DNA of 52,565 nucleotides from Acinetobacter sp. BY419 (GCF_019038395.1 NZ_JAGFXZ010000023.1:1-52565); one strand, 5' to 3'. Shown: positions 15,746-24,488, numbered from the stretch's first letter. The notes: generated by a model not told the origin, from the sequence alone. Numbers and translations: made by a program.

Positions 15746-17188
15746 TTATTTCAATTCCTTTTCTGCCGCTTCAATGCGGGCAAATTCCTCTTCCGGTGTG
15801 CCAGCCACCAGATGATGACGGCTATATACCAAGAAATAGACAATAAGTGCCACATAAATAGCTGCTGCCATCAACCAGACTTTTGGATCGACCAGGAAGC
15901 CTGCGACTACTGCAATAGCTGCAAGCACTAAAGCAATCGATGCAGTGACAATACCGCCCGGGGCTTTATAAGGACGTGCCAGATTCGGCCGAGACAGTTT
16001 CAGTTTGATGTATGACATCATCATCAAGACATAGGAAATGGTGGCACCAAAGACCGCCATCAGAATCAGCAAATCGCCTTCACCAGAAAGGGACAGCAGG
16101 AATCCGATAATCCCGGGAATAATGATGGCCAAATAAGGGGCATGATTGCTGTTGGTCAAGGACAGTTTTTTCGGTAAATAACCGGCACGTGAAAGGGCAA
16201 ATATCTGGCGGGAATAGGCATAAATAATCGAGAAGAAACTGGCAATCAGGCCAGCCAGCCCGACAAAATTGACAAAGCTTGCCATCCAGGTATTGGCACC
16301 ATAGACGGCGACCAAGGCATCCACCAGCGGTGCACCAGAATCCTTAAGCGTGTCTGCACCTGCTGCACCCGGACCAAGCAACAAAATACTCAGAGCAAAG
16401 AATGCCAAGATCAGCATGGAACCAATCAGGCCTCGCGGCAAGGATTTAGCCGGCTCTTTGGCTTCCTCGGCTGCCAGCGGCACACCTTCAACCGCTAAAA
16501 AGAACCAGATTGCATACGGGACTGCTGCCCAAATACCCAGATAACCCAATGGCAGGAAACTGCTGGCACCCGCAGCTTCAGTACTGACAGCAATATCAAA
16601 CAGATTTGCACTATTAAAATGCGGCAACATGCCAAAGATAAACACCATCAAGGCAACTGCAGCAATTGCGGTAATCACAAACATGATCTTGAGGGCTTCA
16701 CCAGCACCTTTCAGATGCAGGCCCATAAAGACCAGATAGCTCACCAGGTAAATGATCCAGCCGCCAATTCCAAACAGGGCTTCGCAATAGGCACCAATGA
16801 AACAGGCAATCGCTGCCGGTGCGATGGCATACTCTATCAGGATGGCACTTCCGGTCAGATAGCCGCCAAAGGGGCCAAAAGCAGTACGAGCAAAACTGTA
16901 ACCCCCGCCCGCTGTGGGCAGCATGGTCGACATTTCGGACATGGCCAGACACATACACAGATACATAATTGCCACCACAATGGTTGCAATAAACATGCCT
17001 CCCCAGCCCGCCTGCGCCAGACCAAAATTCCAGCCGGCAAAATCACCGGAAATCACATAAGCCACCCCCAGACCGACAAGAAGCAGCCAACCCACAGCGC
17101 CTTTCTTGAGGTGGCGCAAGGCAAAATAATCTTCTTGTCCTGCTGTTTCAGTCACACTGGTATCTATCACGCTCTTTGACTCTGACAT
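15746..17188 (-). CDS. eat: Ethanolamine permease (APC superfamily)
   Basis: From ATG 17188, preceded by AGAGG, this is a 480-aa protein with about 12 membrane helices. Near the N-terminus KKGAVGWLLLVGLGVAYVIS and YVISGDFAGWNFGLAQAGWG carry the APC-superfamily binding site, and AVPYAIWFFLAVEGVPLAAE is in the middle. The protein and context match the ethanolamine permease subgroup (Eat/TIGR00908-type) linked to eutBC. A longer frame upstream to 17320 lacks a ribosome site and reads poorly. It is first in the eat-eutB-eutC unit and brings ethanolamine into the cell. Confidence 0.9.
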   Translation of the reverse strand: MSESKSVIDTSVTETAGQEDYFALRHLKKGAVGWLLLVGLGVAYVISGDFAGWNFGLAQAGWGGMFIATIVVAIMYLCMCLAMSEMSTMLPTAGGGYSFARTAFGPFGGYLTGSAILIEYAIAPAAIACFIGAYCEALFGIGGWIIYLVSYLVFMGLHLKGAGEALKIMFVITAIAAVALMVFIFGMLPHFNSANLFDIAVSTEAAGASSFLPLGYLGIWAAVPYAIWFFLAVEGVPLAAEEAKEPAKSLPRGLIGSMLILAFFALSILLLGPGAAGADTLKDSGAPLVDALVAVYGANTWMASFVNFVGLAGLIASFFSIIYAYSRQIFALSRAGYLPKKLSLTNSNHAPYLAIIIPGIIGFLLSLSGEGDLLILMAVFGATISYVLMMMSYIKLKLSRPNLARPYKAPGGIVTASIALVLAAIAVVAGFLVDPKVWLMAAAIYVALIVYFLVYSRHHLVAGTPEEEFARIEAAEKELK

Positions 17189-17337
17189 AGCAACCTCTTT
17201 GTTTTTATCGTTGTTCCCTGAAGACATGCATAAGCCGTACCAGTTCCGGAGGCTGCAGTGAAGACAGTCGAGACGCTGCCTTTCAGATACGAAATGCGTT
17301 ATAATCATCCACCTCCTCATTTATACACCCGAGTTAT

Positions 17338-17760
17338 ATGGCGTATCGTCAACAAAGTGTATCGCTTGATCTTGATACTGACGTCACACATCAATGTACG
17401 CTGCACTACAGCCGTGATCAGCATCTGATTGGAATCATTGAATTCAGCAAGCCAAGCTTTCTGCTTCGCTGGCAGGATCTGGAATACTTCCGTCGTCGTA
17501 CCGAAGAATTTTCCGTGATGCCTTTTCCGGACTGTGTCAATGCGATGATTATCGATATTCGGGATGTCACGGCATGGCTGGATAATGAAGTGCCGATCAT
17601 TCCATGGCGCTTACTGGAAGAAGACTGTCCGGTCCGCCTCGTGGTGCCTGCAGACCGTATTGAGCACTATGCCGGATTTTTTGAACCGACTTGGCTCAGC
17701 TCCGATATCGAAACCGCTATTCAGGAAATCCGTGAATCGATGGATATGTTTGTGCATTAA
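17338..17760 (+). CDS. Uncharacterised 140-aa protein divergent from eat
   Basis: ATG 17338 to TAA 17760 gives a soluble, slightly acidic 140-residue protein with no signal peptide or helices spanning a membrane. The middle (CVNAMIIDIRDVTAWLDNEV) and the C-terminal EPTWLSSDIETAIQEIRESM suggest an alternating strand-helix fold like SpoIIAA/STAS-like proteins, but I cannot assign it. It shares a 149-base divergent intergenic region with eat, so it could be co-regulated with or connected to ethanolamine use. It has its own strong terminator, so it is a single-gene unit. Confidence 0.7.
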   Translation: MAYRQQSVSLDLDTDVTHQCTLHYSRDQHLIGIIEFSKPSFLLRWQDLEYFRRRTEEFSVMPFPDCVNAMIIDIRDVTAWLDNEVPIIPWRLLEEDCPVRLVVPADRIEHYAGFFEPTWLSSDIETAIQEIRESMDMFVH

Positions 17761-17772
17761 GCTTGAATCGAT

Positions 17773-17801
17773 AAAAAAACCTCCGTTTCGGAGGTTTTTT
17801 T
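17773..17801 (+). terminator. Strong intrinsic terminator
   Basis: AAAAAAACCTCCG and CGGAGGTTTTTTT form a 13-bp perfect stem with a TTT loop, 12 bases after the stop at 17760. Confidence 0.9.
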
Positions 17802-18054
17802 ATGACTTTTTCTTTTTATTCTTTTTGCTTCGATTTCTTTATTTATATGCATACCTTTTTAGCCTCCAGCAGATTTCCTTTTTAGATTCAGTAACATTTC
17901 AGCAATAAATTTAGCTTGAGTCATGTTGAAATGATCAACTAAGATGAATATAAACGAACAATTAGACTTTATAGCAATAATCAAAATATCGTCTCAGCAC
18001 AGCCCTAAAACTGGCGTAATCATAATAATTGAAAATGAAAAATGGAGTTTCACG

Positions 18055-18987
18055 ATGAAATCAAAGACTCAATTCGCTACGCTGCTATGTGCCAGCGCCC
18101 TGACCTTGGGACTGAGTGCCTGTAGTGATAATCAGGCACCAAGCAATCAGTCAGGCAGCGAGAGCACTTCTGGCACACTCAATAAAATCAAACAGTCTGG
18201 CACGATCGTATTAGGTTATCGTGACTCTTCGATTCCATTTTCTTATATCGCTGACAATCCGAATCAGCCGGTCGGTTATGCCCATGATCTGCAACTGAAA
18301 GTGGTCGAAGCCGTCAAACAGAAGCTGAATCTGCCTGATTTAAAAATCCGCTATAACCTGGTGACCAGCCAGAATCGGATTCCCCTGGTTTCCAACGGTA
18401 CAGTTGATCTGGAATGTGGTTCGACGACTAACAACAAAGAGCGTCAGCAACAGGTCGATTTCTCTATTGGCTTTTTTAAAGTGGGTTCCCGTCTGTTAAC
18501 CGCTACCAATTCTGGTATTAAAGATTTTAGTGATCTGAAAGGCAAAAAGGTGGTCACCACTGCCGGCACCACATCTGAACGCTACCTTCGTCAGCATGAA
18601 AAAGAATTGGGTATTGGCGAAATTATTTCTGCCAAAGACCATGCAGAATCCTTTTTAATGCTGCAAAGTGGCCGTGCCGCTGCCTTTATGATGGATGACA
18701 TTTTGCTGGCGGGAGAAAAATCCAAGGCTAAAAATCCGGAACAATGGCACATTGTGGGTATAGCGCCAATCAATGAAATCTATGGCTGTATGTTGCGTAA
18801 GGGAGACCCTGAATTTAAGCAGGTGGTAGATGATGCGATTAAAGCCACCTACAGCTCCGGTGAAATTAACAGCATGTATCAGAAATGGTTCCTTATGCCA
18901 ATTCCACCGAAAAATATCAACCTGAACTTTACCATGTCTGATGACTTGAAAGCCCTGATCAGTAACCCGCATGACCGCGATCAATAG
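18055..18987 (+). CDS. gltI: Glutamate/aspartate ABC transporter substrate-binding protein
   Basis: ATG 18055, preceded by TGGAG, opens a 310-aa binding protein. The signal peptide ends in LGLSAC (Cys 22), so it is probably a lipoprotein rather than freely periplasmic. The mature part begins with GTLNKIKQSGTIVLGYRDSS and holds VDLECGSTTNNKERQQQVDF and LLTATNSGIKDFSDLKGKKV, all typical of GltI/AatJ binding proteins. It captures L-glutamate or L-aspartate for the GltJK channel. The frame extends upstream to 17944, but that part has no ribosome site and lies outside the signal peptide. It is first gene of gltIJKL. Confidence 0.9.
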   Translation: MKSKTQFATLLCASALTLGLSACSDNQAPSNQSGSESTSGTLNKIKQSGTIVLGYRDSSIPFSYIADNPNQPVGYAHDLQLKVVEAVKQKLNLPDLKIRYNLVTSQNRIPLVSNGTVDLECGSTTNNKERQQQVDFSIGFFKVGSRLLTATNSGIKDFSDLKGKKVVTTAGTTSERYLRQHEKELGIGEIISAKDHAESFLMLQSGRAAAFMMDDILLAGEKSKAKNPEQWHIVGIAPINEIYGCMLRKGDPEFKQVVDDAIKATYSSGEINSMYQKWFLMPIPPKNINLNFTMSDDLKALISNPHDRDQ

Positions 18988-19046
18988 ACTCTGAACCTTA
19001 ATCATCTGCTTAAGCATGACCTGTTTAAGCTCATTTTGGAGTGATC

Positions 19047-19790
19047 ATGAATTACAGCTGGAATTGGGGTGTCTTATTACAACCAACCGGGATTGGAGAT
19101 AGCACCTATCTAAGCTGGATCATGACTGGCCTCGGCTGGTTAGCCGTAATTGCGATTGTAGCCTGGTCAATTGCCATGCTTCTGGGTAGTCTGCTGGGCA
19201 TCATGCGAACCTTGCCCAGCCCAACTGCCCGGGCGATTGGAACCACCTACGTCACCATTTTTCGGAATGTGCCTTTACTGATCCAACTATTCATCTGGTT
19301 CTATGTGGTTCCCAACTTTTTGCCGAACAGCATTCAAAGCTGGTGGATCAATGATCTGGGAGCGAATACCACTGCGCTGATGTCAGCCAGTATCGGTTTA
19401 GGACTGTTTACCGCAGCGCGGGTTTGTGAACAGGTGCGTACCGGGATTGAAGCTATTCCACCCGGACAGATTAATGCCGGCTATGCTATGGGTTTTAGCA
19501 CCGCACAATTATATCGCTATGTGATTTTACCGCAGTCTTTCCGCATAATCTTACCTCCGCTCAGTTCTGAACTGACCAATTGCGTCAAGAATACTTCGGT
19601 GGCCTCACTGGTCGGGGTTGCAGAGCTCATTTCCCAGATGAAAACTATCAGTGAATATACGCAAAATACGATTGAGATCTACACCTACGTCACCCTGATT
19701 TTTATCCTGATCAATGTCTGCCTGATTGGCTTGATGAGCTTCCTGGAAAGACGCTTCCAGGTGCCTGGTCTGATTGCGGGGACAAAATAA
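19047..19790 (+). CDS. gltJ: Glutamate/aspartate ABC permease
   Basis: ATG 19047 follows GGAG by six bases (GTG 19041 is in frame but less likely). The 247-aa inner-membrane permease has about five helices and the binding-protein-dependent transport motif, with GLFTAARVCEQVRTGIEAIP followed by GQINAGYAMGFSTAQLYRYV, the EAA loop that contacts the ATPase. It pairs with GltK to form the translocation channel. The stop overlaps the GltK start (TAATG at 19788-19792), so translation is coupled. Confidence 0.9.
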   Translation: MNYSWNWGVLLQPTGIGDSTYLSWIMTGLGWLAVIAIVAWSIAMLLGSLLGIMRTLPSPTARAIGTTYVTIFRNVPLLIQLFIWFYVVPNFLPNSIQSWWINDLGANTTALMSASIGLGLFTAARVCEQVRTGIEAIPPGQINAGYAMGFSTAQLYRYVILPQSFRIILPPLSSELTNCVKNTSVASLVGVAELISQMKTISEYTQNTIEIYTYVTLIFILINVCLIGLMSFLERRFQVPGLIAGTK

Positions 19791-20473
19791 TGGAATGGTT
19801 TACTGCATTTTTTCAGGATTTACAGTTATCCGCACCTGCCCTGTGGCATGGTCTGAGCATCACCTTAAAAGTCTTATGTTTTGCCACCATTGGCGGGGTC
19901 TTTATTGGCACATTATTGGCATTAATGCGGCTGTCTTCAATTCGGGTGTTTAACTGGATTGCCAAGGGCTATGTCAACCTGTTCCGTTCGATTCCCCTGC
20001 TGCTGGTCCTGATGTGGTTCTACTTCGCTGTACCCTTTATCTATACCGGGCTAACCGGAAAATACCTGACCATGGATACGGCACTGGTGTCCAGTATTGT
20101 GGCCTTTATGCTGTTTGAGGCTGCTTATTTTTCCGAAATTGTCCGTGCCGGGATTCAGTCTATTCCCAAGGGGCAAACGGATGCGGCCTATGCCCTGGGT
20201 ATGAGCTATAGTCAATCCATGCGTCTGATTATATTGCCTCAGGCTTTTCGCAAGATGACACCTCTGTTATTACAACAGACCATTATTTTGTTTCAGGATT
20301 CCACCATGGTCTATGCGATTGGCCTTTTGGACTTTTTCCGGACCAATTATGTACGTGGCGACCTGATGGGTTTACTCACCCAATATATTCTTTTTGCCGG
20401 TTTGGTGTATTTCACCATCAGTATGATTGCCACGTATATTGTTAAAAAATTACAGCAGAGGTTAAGTGTATGA
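19790..20473 (+). CDS. gltK: Glutamate/aspartate ABC permease
   Basis: This 227-aa permease is homologous to GltJ. It carries the same EAA-loop pattern (YFSEIVRAGIQSIPKGQTDA followed by YALGMSYSQSMRLIILPQAF) and a preceding AFMLFEAA segment. It has about five helices and is the second half of the channel. The start overlaps the gltJ stop by one base, and its stop overlaps the possible ATG at 20470 of the ATPase gene. Confidence 0.9.
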   Translation: MEWFTAFFQDLQLSAPALWHGLSITLKVLCFATIGGVFIGTLLALMRLSSIRVFNWIAKGYVNLFRSIPLLLVLMWFYFAVPFIYTGLTGKYLTMDTALVSSIVAFMLFEAAYFSEIVRAGIQSIPKGQTDAAYALGMSYSQSMRLIILPQAFRKMTPLLLQQTIILFQDSTMVYAIGLLDFFRTNYVRGDLMGLLTQYILFAGLVYFTISMIATYIVKKLQQRLSV

Positions 20474-20487
20474 GCGAAGGAAAAATC

Positions 20488-21213
20488 ATGATTGACCTCC
20501 AGCATGTCAGTAAATGGTATAAGGATTTTCAGGTACTGACCGACTGCACCACACAGATTCGGCAAGGTGAAGTGGTCGTGGTTTGTGGTCCTTCTGGTTC
20601 AGGGAAATCGACCCTGATTAAAACCGTCAATGGTCTGGAACCTGTTCAGCAAGGTAATATTTTGGTCGATGGGATTAAAATTAATGATCCGAAAACCAAT
20701 TTAAATAAATTGCGTAGTCGTGTTGGTATGGTATTTCAGCATTTTGAGCTATTTCCACATCTTAGCATTACCGAAAACCTGACCATTGCCCAGATCAAAG
20801 TATTGGGGCGTTCTGAAGCCGAAGCCAAACAGAAAGGGCTTGCTTATCTTGATCGGGTCGGCTTAAGTGCACAGGCCAATAAATTCCCGGCACAACTTTC
20901 TGGCGGGCAACAGCAACGTGTTGCGATTGCCCGTGCGCTGAGTATGGATCCGATTGCAATGTTGTTTGATGAGCCGACTTCGGCCCTTGATCCTGAAATG
21001 ATTAATGAAGTGCTCGATGTCATGGTGGGACTGGCCAAAGAAGGCATGACCATGATGTGTGTCACACATGAAATGGGTTTTGCCCGACAAGTCGCCAACC
21101 GGGTCATCTTTATGGATCAGGGAATAATTGTGGAAGATTGCAGTAAAGACGATTTCTTCAATACCACTCGTGGTGAGCGTGCCCAGCAATTCCTGAACAA
21201 GATTCTGCACTAA
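20488..21213 (+). CDS. gltL: Glutamate/aspartate ABC transporter ATPase
   Basis: This is a 241-aa ATP-binding subunit. It shows Walker A (GPSGSGKST), Q-loop (VFQHFELFPH), ABC signature (LSGGQQQR), Walker B (AMLFDEPTSALD) and the H-loop (VTHEMGF). It aligns from memory almost residue for residue with E. coli GltL, which begins MITLKNVSKWY; here the matching start is MIDLQHVSKWY at ATG 20488, with GAAGGA upstream. An earlier in-frame ATG at 20470, overlapping the gltK stop, would add six residues. It drives uptake through GltJK. Confidence 0.92.
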   Translation: MIDLQHVSKWYKDFQVLTDCTTQIRQGEVVVVCGPSGSGKSTLIKTVNGLEPVQQGNILVDGIKINDPKTNLNKLRSRVGMVFQHFELFPHLSITENLTIAQIKVLGRSEAEAKQKGLAYLDRVGLSAQANKFPAQLSGGQQQRVAIARALSMDPIAMLFDEPTSALDPEMINEVLDVMVGLAKEGMTMMCVTHEMGFARQVANRVIFMDQGIIVEDCSKDDFFNTTRGERAQQFLNKILH

Positions 21214-21237
21214 GCTTTCGTTACTCATGTTTTATAT

Positions 21238-21265
21238 AAAAAAGCTCATCCAAGGATGAGCTTTT
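21238..21265. terminator. Bidirectional terminator after gltL
   Basis: AAAAGCTCATCC and GGATGAGCTTTT form a perfect 12-bp stem around AA, with flanking A and T tracts. It lies between the convergent gltL and ferredoxin-NADP reductase genes. Confidence 0.85.
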
Positions 21266-21284
21266 GAGCATAAGTCTTTCAAGC

Positions 21285-22046
21285 TTACCAATAATTTTCT
21301 ACCGCAATATTCCCTTCACCACGACGGTTCATGGTCAAACCACGGGCTTTTAAGGCTTCTTTGGTGTCATCGACCATATCCGGATTACCGCAAAGCATGA
21401 CATGGGTCGTTTCCGGATTAAGTGTGAGACCGGCCACTTTTTCCAGCTCGCCATTGGCAATCAGCACCGGTAAACGGTCATGCAAGGGTGCATTGGGTTC
21501 ACGGGTAATAATCGGGATAAATTTAAAACCGCTATGCCCTTCGCCAAAGGTCTCGGCGATTTCCTGAATCCGGTCTACATAAGCAAGTTCAGCCCGGGTA
21601 CGAACACTATAAACCAGATTGATTTTTTCGTATTTGCTCCAGGTTTCAAAGTCTTGCAACATGCAAATAAACGGTGCCAGACCCGTGCCGGTACCCAGTA
21701 ACCATAGGTCTTTAGGTAAAGGTAATTGATAACGTGCCAGAGTCAGATAACCATAAGGAATTTTTTCCAGAAACAGCTCATCCCCTACTTTTAGGTGCTG
21801 TAAATTGGAGGTAAATTTACCTTCTGGAACGACAATCGAGAAAAACTCCAGAATTTCATCAAAAGGAGATGACACCACCGAATAGGCACGAACCACCAGT
21901 TCATCTCCCACTTGCAAACCAATACGCGCAAACTGCCCTGCAGTGAATTTAAAATGTGCCGGGCGTGTCATGGTAAAACTAAATAAGGTATTGGTCCAAC
22001 GGTGTACAGATAAAACTTTTTCTCGGGTAAATTTTTCAATTGACAT
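21285..22046 (-). CDS. fpr: Ferredoxin--NADP+ reductase
   Basis: From ATG 22046 this is a 253-aa flavoprotein. It has the FAD-binding RAYSVVSSP motif (about residues 51-59) preceded by FKFTAGQFARIGL, then the NADP-binding region LLGTGTGLAPFICMLQDFET and HVMLCGNPDMVDDTKEAL, ending in ENYW. These place it in the short bacterial FNR/Fpr class, which passes electrons between NADPH and ferredoxin or flavodoxin and helps resist oxidative stress. An upstream ATG (22094) adds 16 residues but is less likely. It is divergent from a LysR regulator, the arrangement seen for fpr and finR in Pseudomonas. Confidence 0.9.
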   Translation of the reverse strand: MSIEKFTREKVLSVHRWTNTLFSFTMTRPAHFKFTAGQFARIGLQVGDELVVRAYSVVSSPFDEILEFFSIVVPEGKFTSNLQHLKVGDELFLEKIPYGYLTLARYQLPLPKDLWLLGTGTGLAPFICMLQDFETWSKYEKINLVYSVRTRAELAYVDRIQEIAETFGEGHSGFKFIPIITREPNAPLHDRLPVLIANGELEKVAGLTLNPETTHVMLCGNPDMVDDTKEALKARGLTMNRRGEGNIAVENYW

Positions 22047-22131
22047 GATTTCAACGTGGCATGAAAGACTACGCTCATGGTAGCATGGCAACATAATTTA
22101 TTAATATTTTTTAAATGTTAAGGCTCTATTC
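22047..22131. promoter_or_regulatory. Divergent fpr / LysR control region
   Basis: Only 85 bases separate the two divergent starts, so both promoters and a LysR operator must lie here or run into the coding ends. The region is AT-rich. I could not mark a palindromic operator with confidence. Confidence 0.45.
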
Positions 22132-23010
22132 ATGCGCATGACTTTACGCCAATTGGCTGTTTTTGTAGCAGTGGCACAAGAGGGTACCGTAACGAAGGCC
22201 AGTGATGCCGTCAAGCTTACACAAAGTGCGGCGAGTATGGCTTTAGCAGATCTGGAAGATGGTCTGGGTGCCCCACTGTTTGACCGTTTAGGCAAACGTT
22301 TACAGCTCAATGATCTAGGGCGTTTTCTTCTCCCTCAAGCACTAGAAATTTTGGGTCGCTGTGAGTCTTTTGAGCAAATTGCTAAAGGCGAACTGCAAAG
22401 TATCGATTTACGCTTAGGTGCAACCCTGACAATTTCGGATTACTTAATCCCTGATCTGATGGCAGATTTTTTAAAGATTCGACCTCAGGCACATTTACAG
22501 CTTCAAGTCGGCAATACCCGTCAAATGATTGAAGCTGTAAGCCAATTCCAGTTAGACCTCGCTTTAATTGAAGGCTCTTGTCATCTGCCACAATTGCAAT
22601 GTATCCACTGGCGTGATGATGAGCTGGCGGTATGCTGTGCCCCGGATCATCCACTCGCGCAATTAAACCGTGAACTGACTGCTGAAGACTTCAAATCGGT
22701 TGAATGGATTTTGCGTGAAGAAGGTTCAGGCACGCGTGAAGTATTTGACAATGCCATTTTAAAAGATGTGCCGGATGCCAATATCCGTCTAACACTCGGT
22801 CATAATGAAGCGATTTTAAAAATCGTAGCGGGTGGAATCGGACTGTCCTGTATTTCAAAACTTGCGATTGAGCCTTTACGCGAAAAAGACCAACTGGTGA
22901 TTCTGGATACGCCATTCTGGTCGCTGACCCGTCCTCTATTTATGCTGGTGCATCGCCAGAAATATCAGGGTCCAGGTCTGAGAGCCTTTATGAATTTTTG
23001 TGAAGGCTAA
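22132..23010 (+). CDS. LysR-family regulator, FinR-like
   Basis: This 292-aa protein has an N-terminal winged helix-turn-helix (LRQLAVFVAVAQEGTVTKAS and LTQSAASMALADLEDGLGAP, residues about 5-48) and a C-terminal LysR substrate-binding domain. The divergent position next to fpr matches Pseudomonas finR, where the regulator activates fpr under oxidative stress and iron limitation. That assignment is by context and is inference. Start ATG 22132 is followed by a second in-frame ATG at 22138. A palindromic terminator follows at once. Confidence 0.8.
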   Translation: MRMTLRQLAVFVAVAQEGTVTKASDAVKLTQSAASMALADLEDGLGAPLFDRLGKRLQLNDLGRFLLPQALEILGRCESFEQIAKGELQSIDLRLGATLTISDYLIPDLMADFLKIRPQAHLQLQVGNTRQMIEAVSQFQLDLALIEGSCHLPQLQCIHWRDDELAVCCAPDHPLAQLNRELTAEDFKSVEWILREEGSGTREVFDNAILKDVPDANIRLTLGHNEAILKIVAGGIGLSCISKLAIEPLREKDQLVILDTPFWSLTRPLFMLVHRQKYQGPGLRAFMNFCEG

Positions 23011-23016
23011 AATATG

Positions 23017-23040
23017 AAAAGCACCTTAAGGTGCTTTTTT
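23017..23040. terminator. Palindromic terminator after the LysR gene
   Basis: AAAAGCACCTT and its reverse complement abut to give a 22-base perfect palindrome followed by T residues. The gene to the right ends at 23049 on the minus strand, so it may serve both. Confidence 0.8.
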
Positions 23041-23048
23041 ATTATTGA

Positions 23049-23772
23049 TTAAAATTGGCTTTCGCACGGGATACCGTCGCCATCACCATCCATCTTAGTA
23101 TTTGGACAGTTACGAATAAAAAATAAAGCCTCTTCGTAAGAACCCATTTGGCTACAGTGTTCTCGACCATCACATTTGAATTGAGATATAGATTGCGAAG
23201 CCATCTCTGAATTTTCCGAATTAACGGTGTATCTTTGGCTTCGTAACTCAGTGCCACGATTTTCTAGATTCTTCCTACCCTGCTCAGATAATCCCTCCAT
23301 AGGTAAATCACCTTGTGCCGTTCGCTGATCAGCTACAATTCGTTGCTGCTCTACCATCAATTCTTCAAGCTTCTGCTGTTTTTGAACTTGGTAGCTTTGG
23401 TATTTGTTATAAACAAGACCACCAAGGATCACAATAATAATTAATCCCGATATTGGGATTATTTTTGATGTAGTTGATGATTTTGCCTTTTCATAACGTG
23501 GAGAAGTCTGAACTTCAGGAGCTCCATATAGATTAGTATTATGTGCAACAGGCACCGTTGCTTTAACATCCAGCCGAACAATATGTTCTGCCTTAAACTT
23601 TCCCTTATCTTCCACAATCAAAAACTTTAATTTTTCCCCAATCTTTGGCGGAATATTTTTATTGGGAAAATCTATGATATGAAAAAATAAATCTTTAGAT
23701 TCCCCTTCGATTTGAATAAAACCAAAGCCACGCTCTTCGTGATAAGTTTTGATTTCCCCCCTCTTGAAACAT
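23049..23772 (-). CDS. Cold-shock-fold membrane protein with excalibur domain (frameshift at start)
   Basis: The protein has an N-terminal cold-shock-like beta barrel (GEIKTYHEERGFGFIQ, then DLFFHIIDFP), a membrane helix (IIPISGLIIIVILGGLVYN), a coiled Gln/Lys-rich segment and a C-terminal excalibur calcium-binding motif (DGDGDGIPCE). By analogy with the neighbouring paralog (MFRNGKIKAYD) it should start MFQEGEIKTYH at ATG 23772, with AAGAG upstream. That ATG is out of frame by one base because of a run of six G (minus strand; C at 23756-23761); five G would restore frame. The frame can be followed upstream to 23870, but that segment runs through a terminator and looks non-coding. It may be phase-variable, a sequencing error or a pseudogene. 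Confidence 0.65.
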
Positions 23773-23855
23773 AATTCACTCTTATCTTTGATATTTTTAA
23801 TAATTATAATGAAAAAGAGACTATAAAGCTTTCTTGATTTTTTTGATGCTGAAAC

Positions 23856-23882
23856 AAAAAAGCACCGCAAAGGTGCCTTTTA
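23856..23882 (-). terminator. Terminator of the middle cold-shock gene
   Basis: AAAAGGCACC and GGTGCTTTTTT pair on the minus strand around TTTGC, followed by a T-run, about 60 bases after the stop at 23945. Confidence 0.7.
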
Positions 23883-23944
23883 CAATTGAAGAATAGATAA
23901 AACCCCGAGTTAAAAATAGAAAATAAATATGTTCTGGTTTAAAT

Positions 23945-24304
23945 TTATACTTCGCCAAAAATCATAAAGCCAGCTGCTGATACCAAGGCCAGCCACAGCG
24001 TTGGACTAAAGAAAATTGAATTACGTACCGGAACAGGTACTGTAGGTGCCAAGGATTCTAAGGCGATAACATCTGACACAAACTCATCTTGCACTTTAAT
24101 ATCCAGGCGCACCATATTTTCTAATTTCATGCCACCTTGTTCGGGAATGATTCTAAATTTAAGCCGCTCTCCAATTTGCGGTTCAATTTCAGGCGAAGGC
24201 AGATCTTGCAACTTGAAACTTAACTGGTGAGCTTCTTCTGTCAGTTCTAGAACACCCATAGCACGTTCAAAATCGTAGGCTTTAATTTTTCCATTCCTAA
24301 ACAT
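23945..24304 (-). CDS. Cold-shock-fold protein with C-terminal membrane helix
   Basis: This 119-aa protein has an N-terminal cold-shock-like domain (MFRNGKIKAYDFERAMGVLE, then PQIGERLKFRIIP) and a C-terminal helix (about residues 100-116, TLWLALVSAAGFMIFG). The RNA-binding aromatics of true cold-shock proteins (FGFI and FFH) are replaced here (MGVLEL and LSFKL), so nucleic-acid binding may be weak. It lies between two cold-shock-like paralogs and has its own terminator. The local cluster suggests repeated duplication of a cold-shock domain attached to membrane anchors. Function unknown. Confidence 0.7.
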   Translation of the reverse strand: MFRNGKIKAYDFERAMGVLELTEEAHQLSFKLQDLPSPEIEPQIGERLKFRIIPEQGGMKLENMVRLDIKVQDEFVSDVIALESLAPTVPVPVRNSIFFSPTLWLALVSAAGFMIFGEV

Positions 24305-24458
24305 GACATTTCTCTCTATAAATCAATGAATGTATTTTAAGTGAGAAGAAATGGAGATGATTGTAGAGCTTTGGTGGAAGTTTTATTGTTTACGTAACGA
24401 AACACAAGCTTTAGGTTACAAAGCCTGATTTATACTCGCAGCCGATAAATTCTTATAT

Positions 24459-24488
24459 AAATAAAGAGGCACAAATGCCTCTTTATTT
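24459..24488 (-). terminator. Terminator of the cold-shock-domain gene
   Basis: AAATAAAGAGGCA and TGCCTCTTTATTT form a perfect 13-bp stem with a 4-base loop, 18 bases after the stop at 24507. Confidence 0.85.

Noticed and set aside
16619..17179. Plus-strand 186-codon open frame opposite the ethanolamine permease.
   Set aside because: It lies wholly antisense to a confidently assigned gene and its residue make-up (His, Gln, Thr and Lys rich) is typical of mirror frames of GC-rich membrane genes.
17761..18054. Possible upstream extension of gltI to ATG 17944.
   Set aside because: The extra 37 residues precede a normal lipoprotein signal peptide and have no ribosome site, so the start at 18055 was used.
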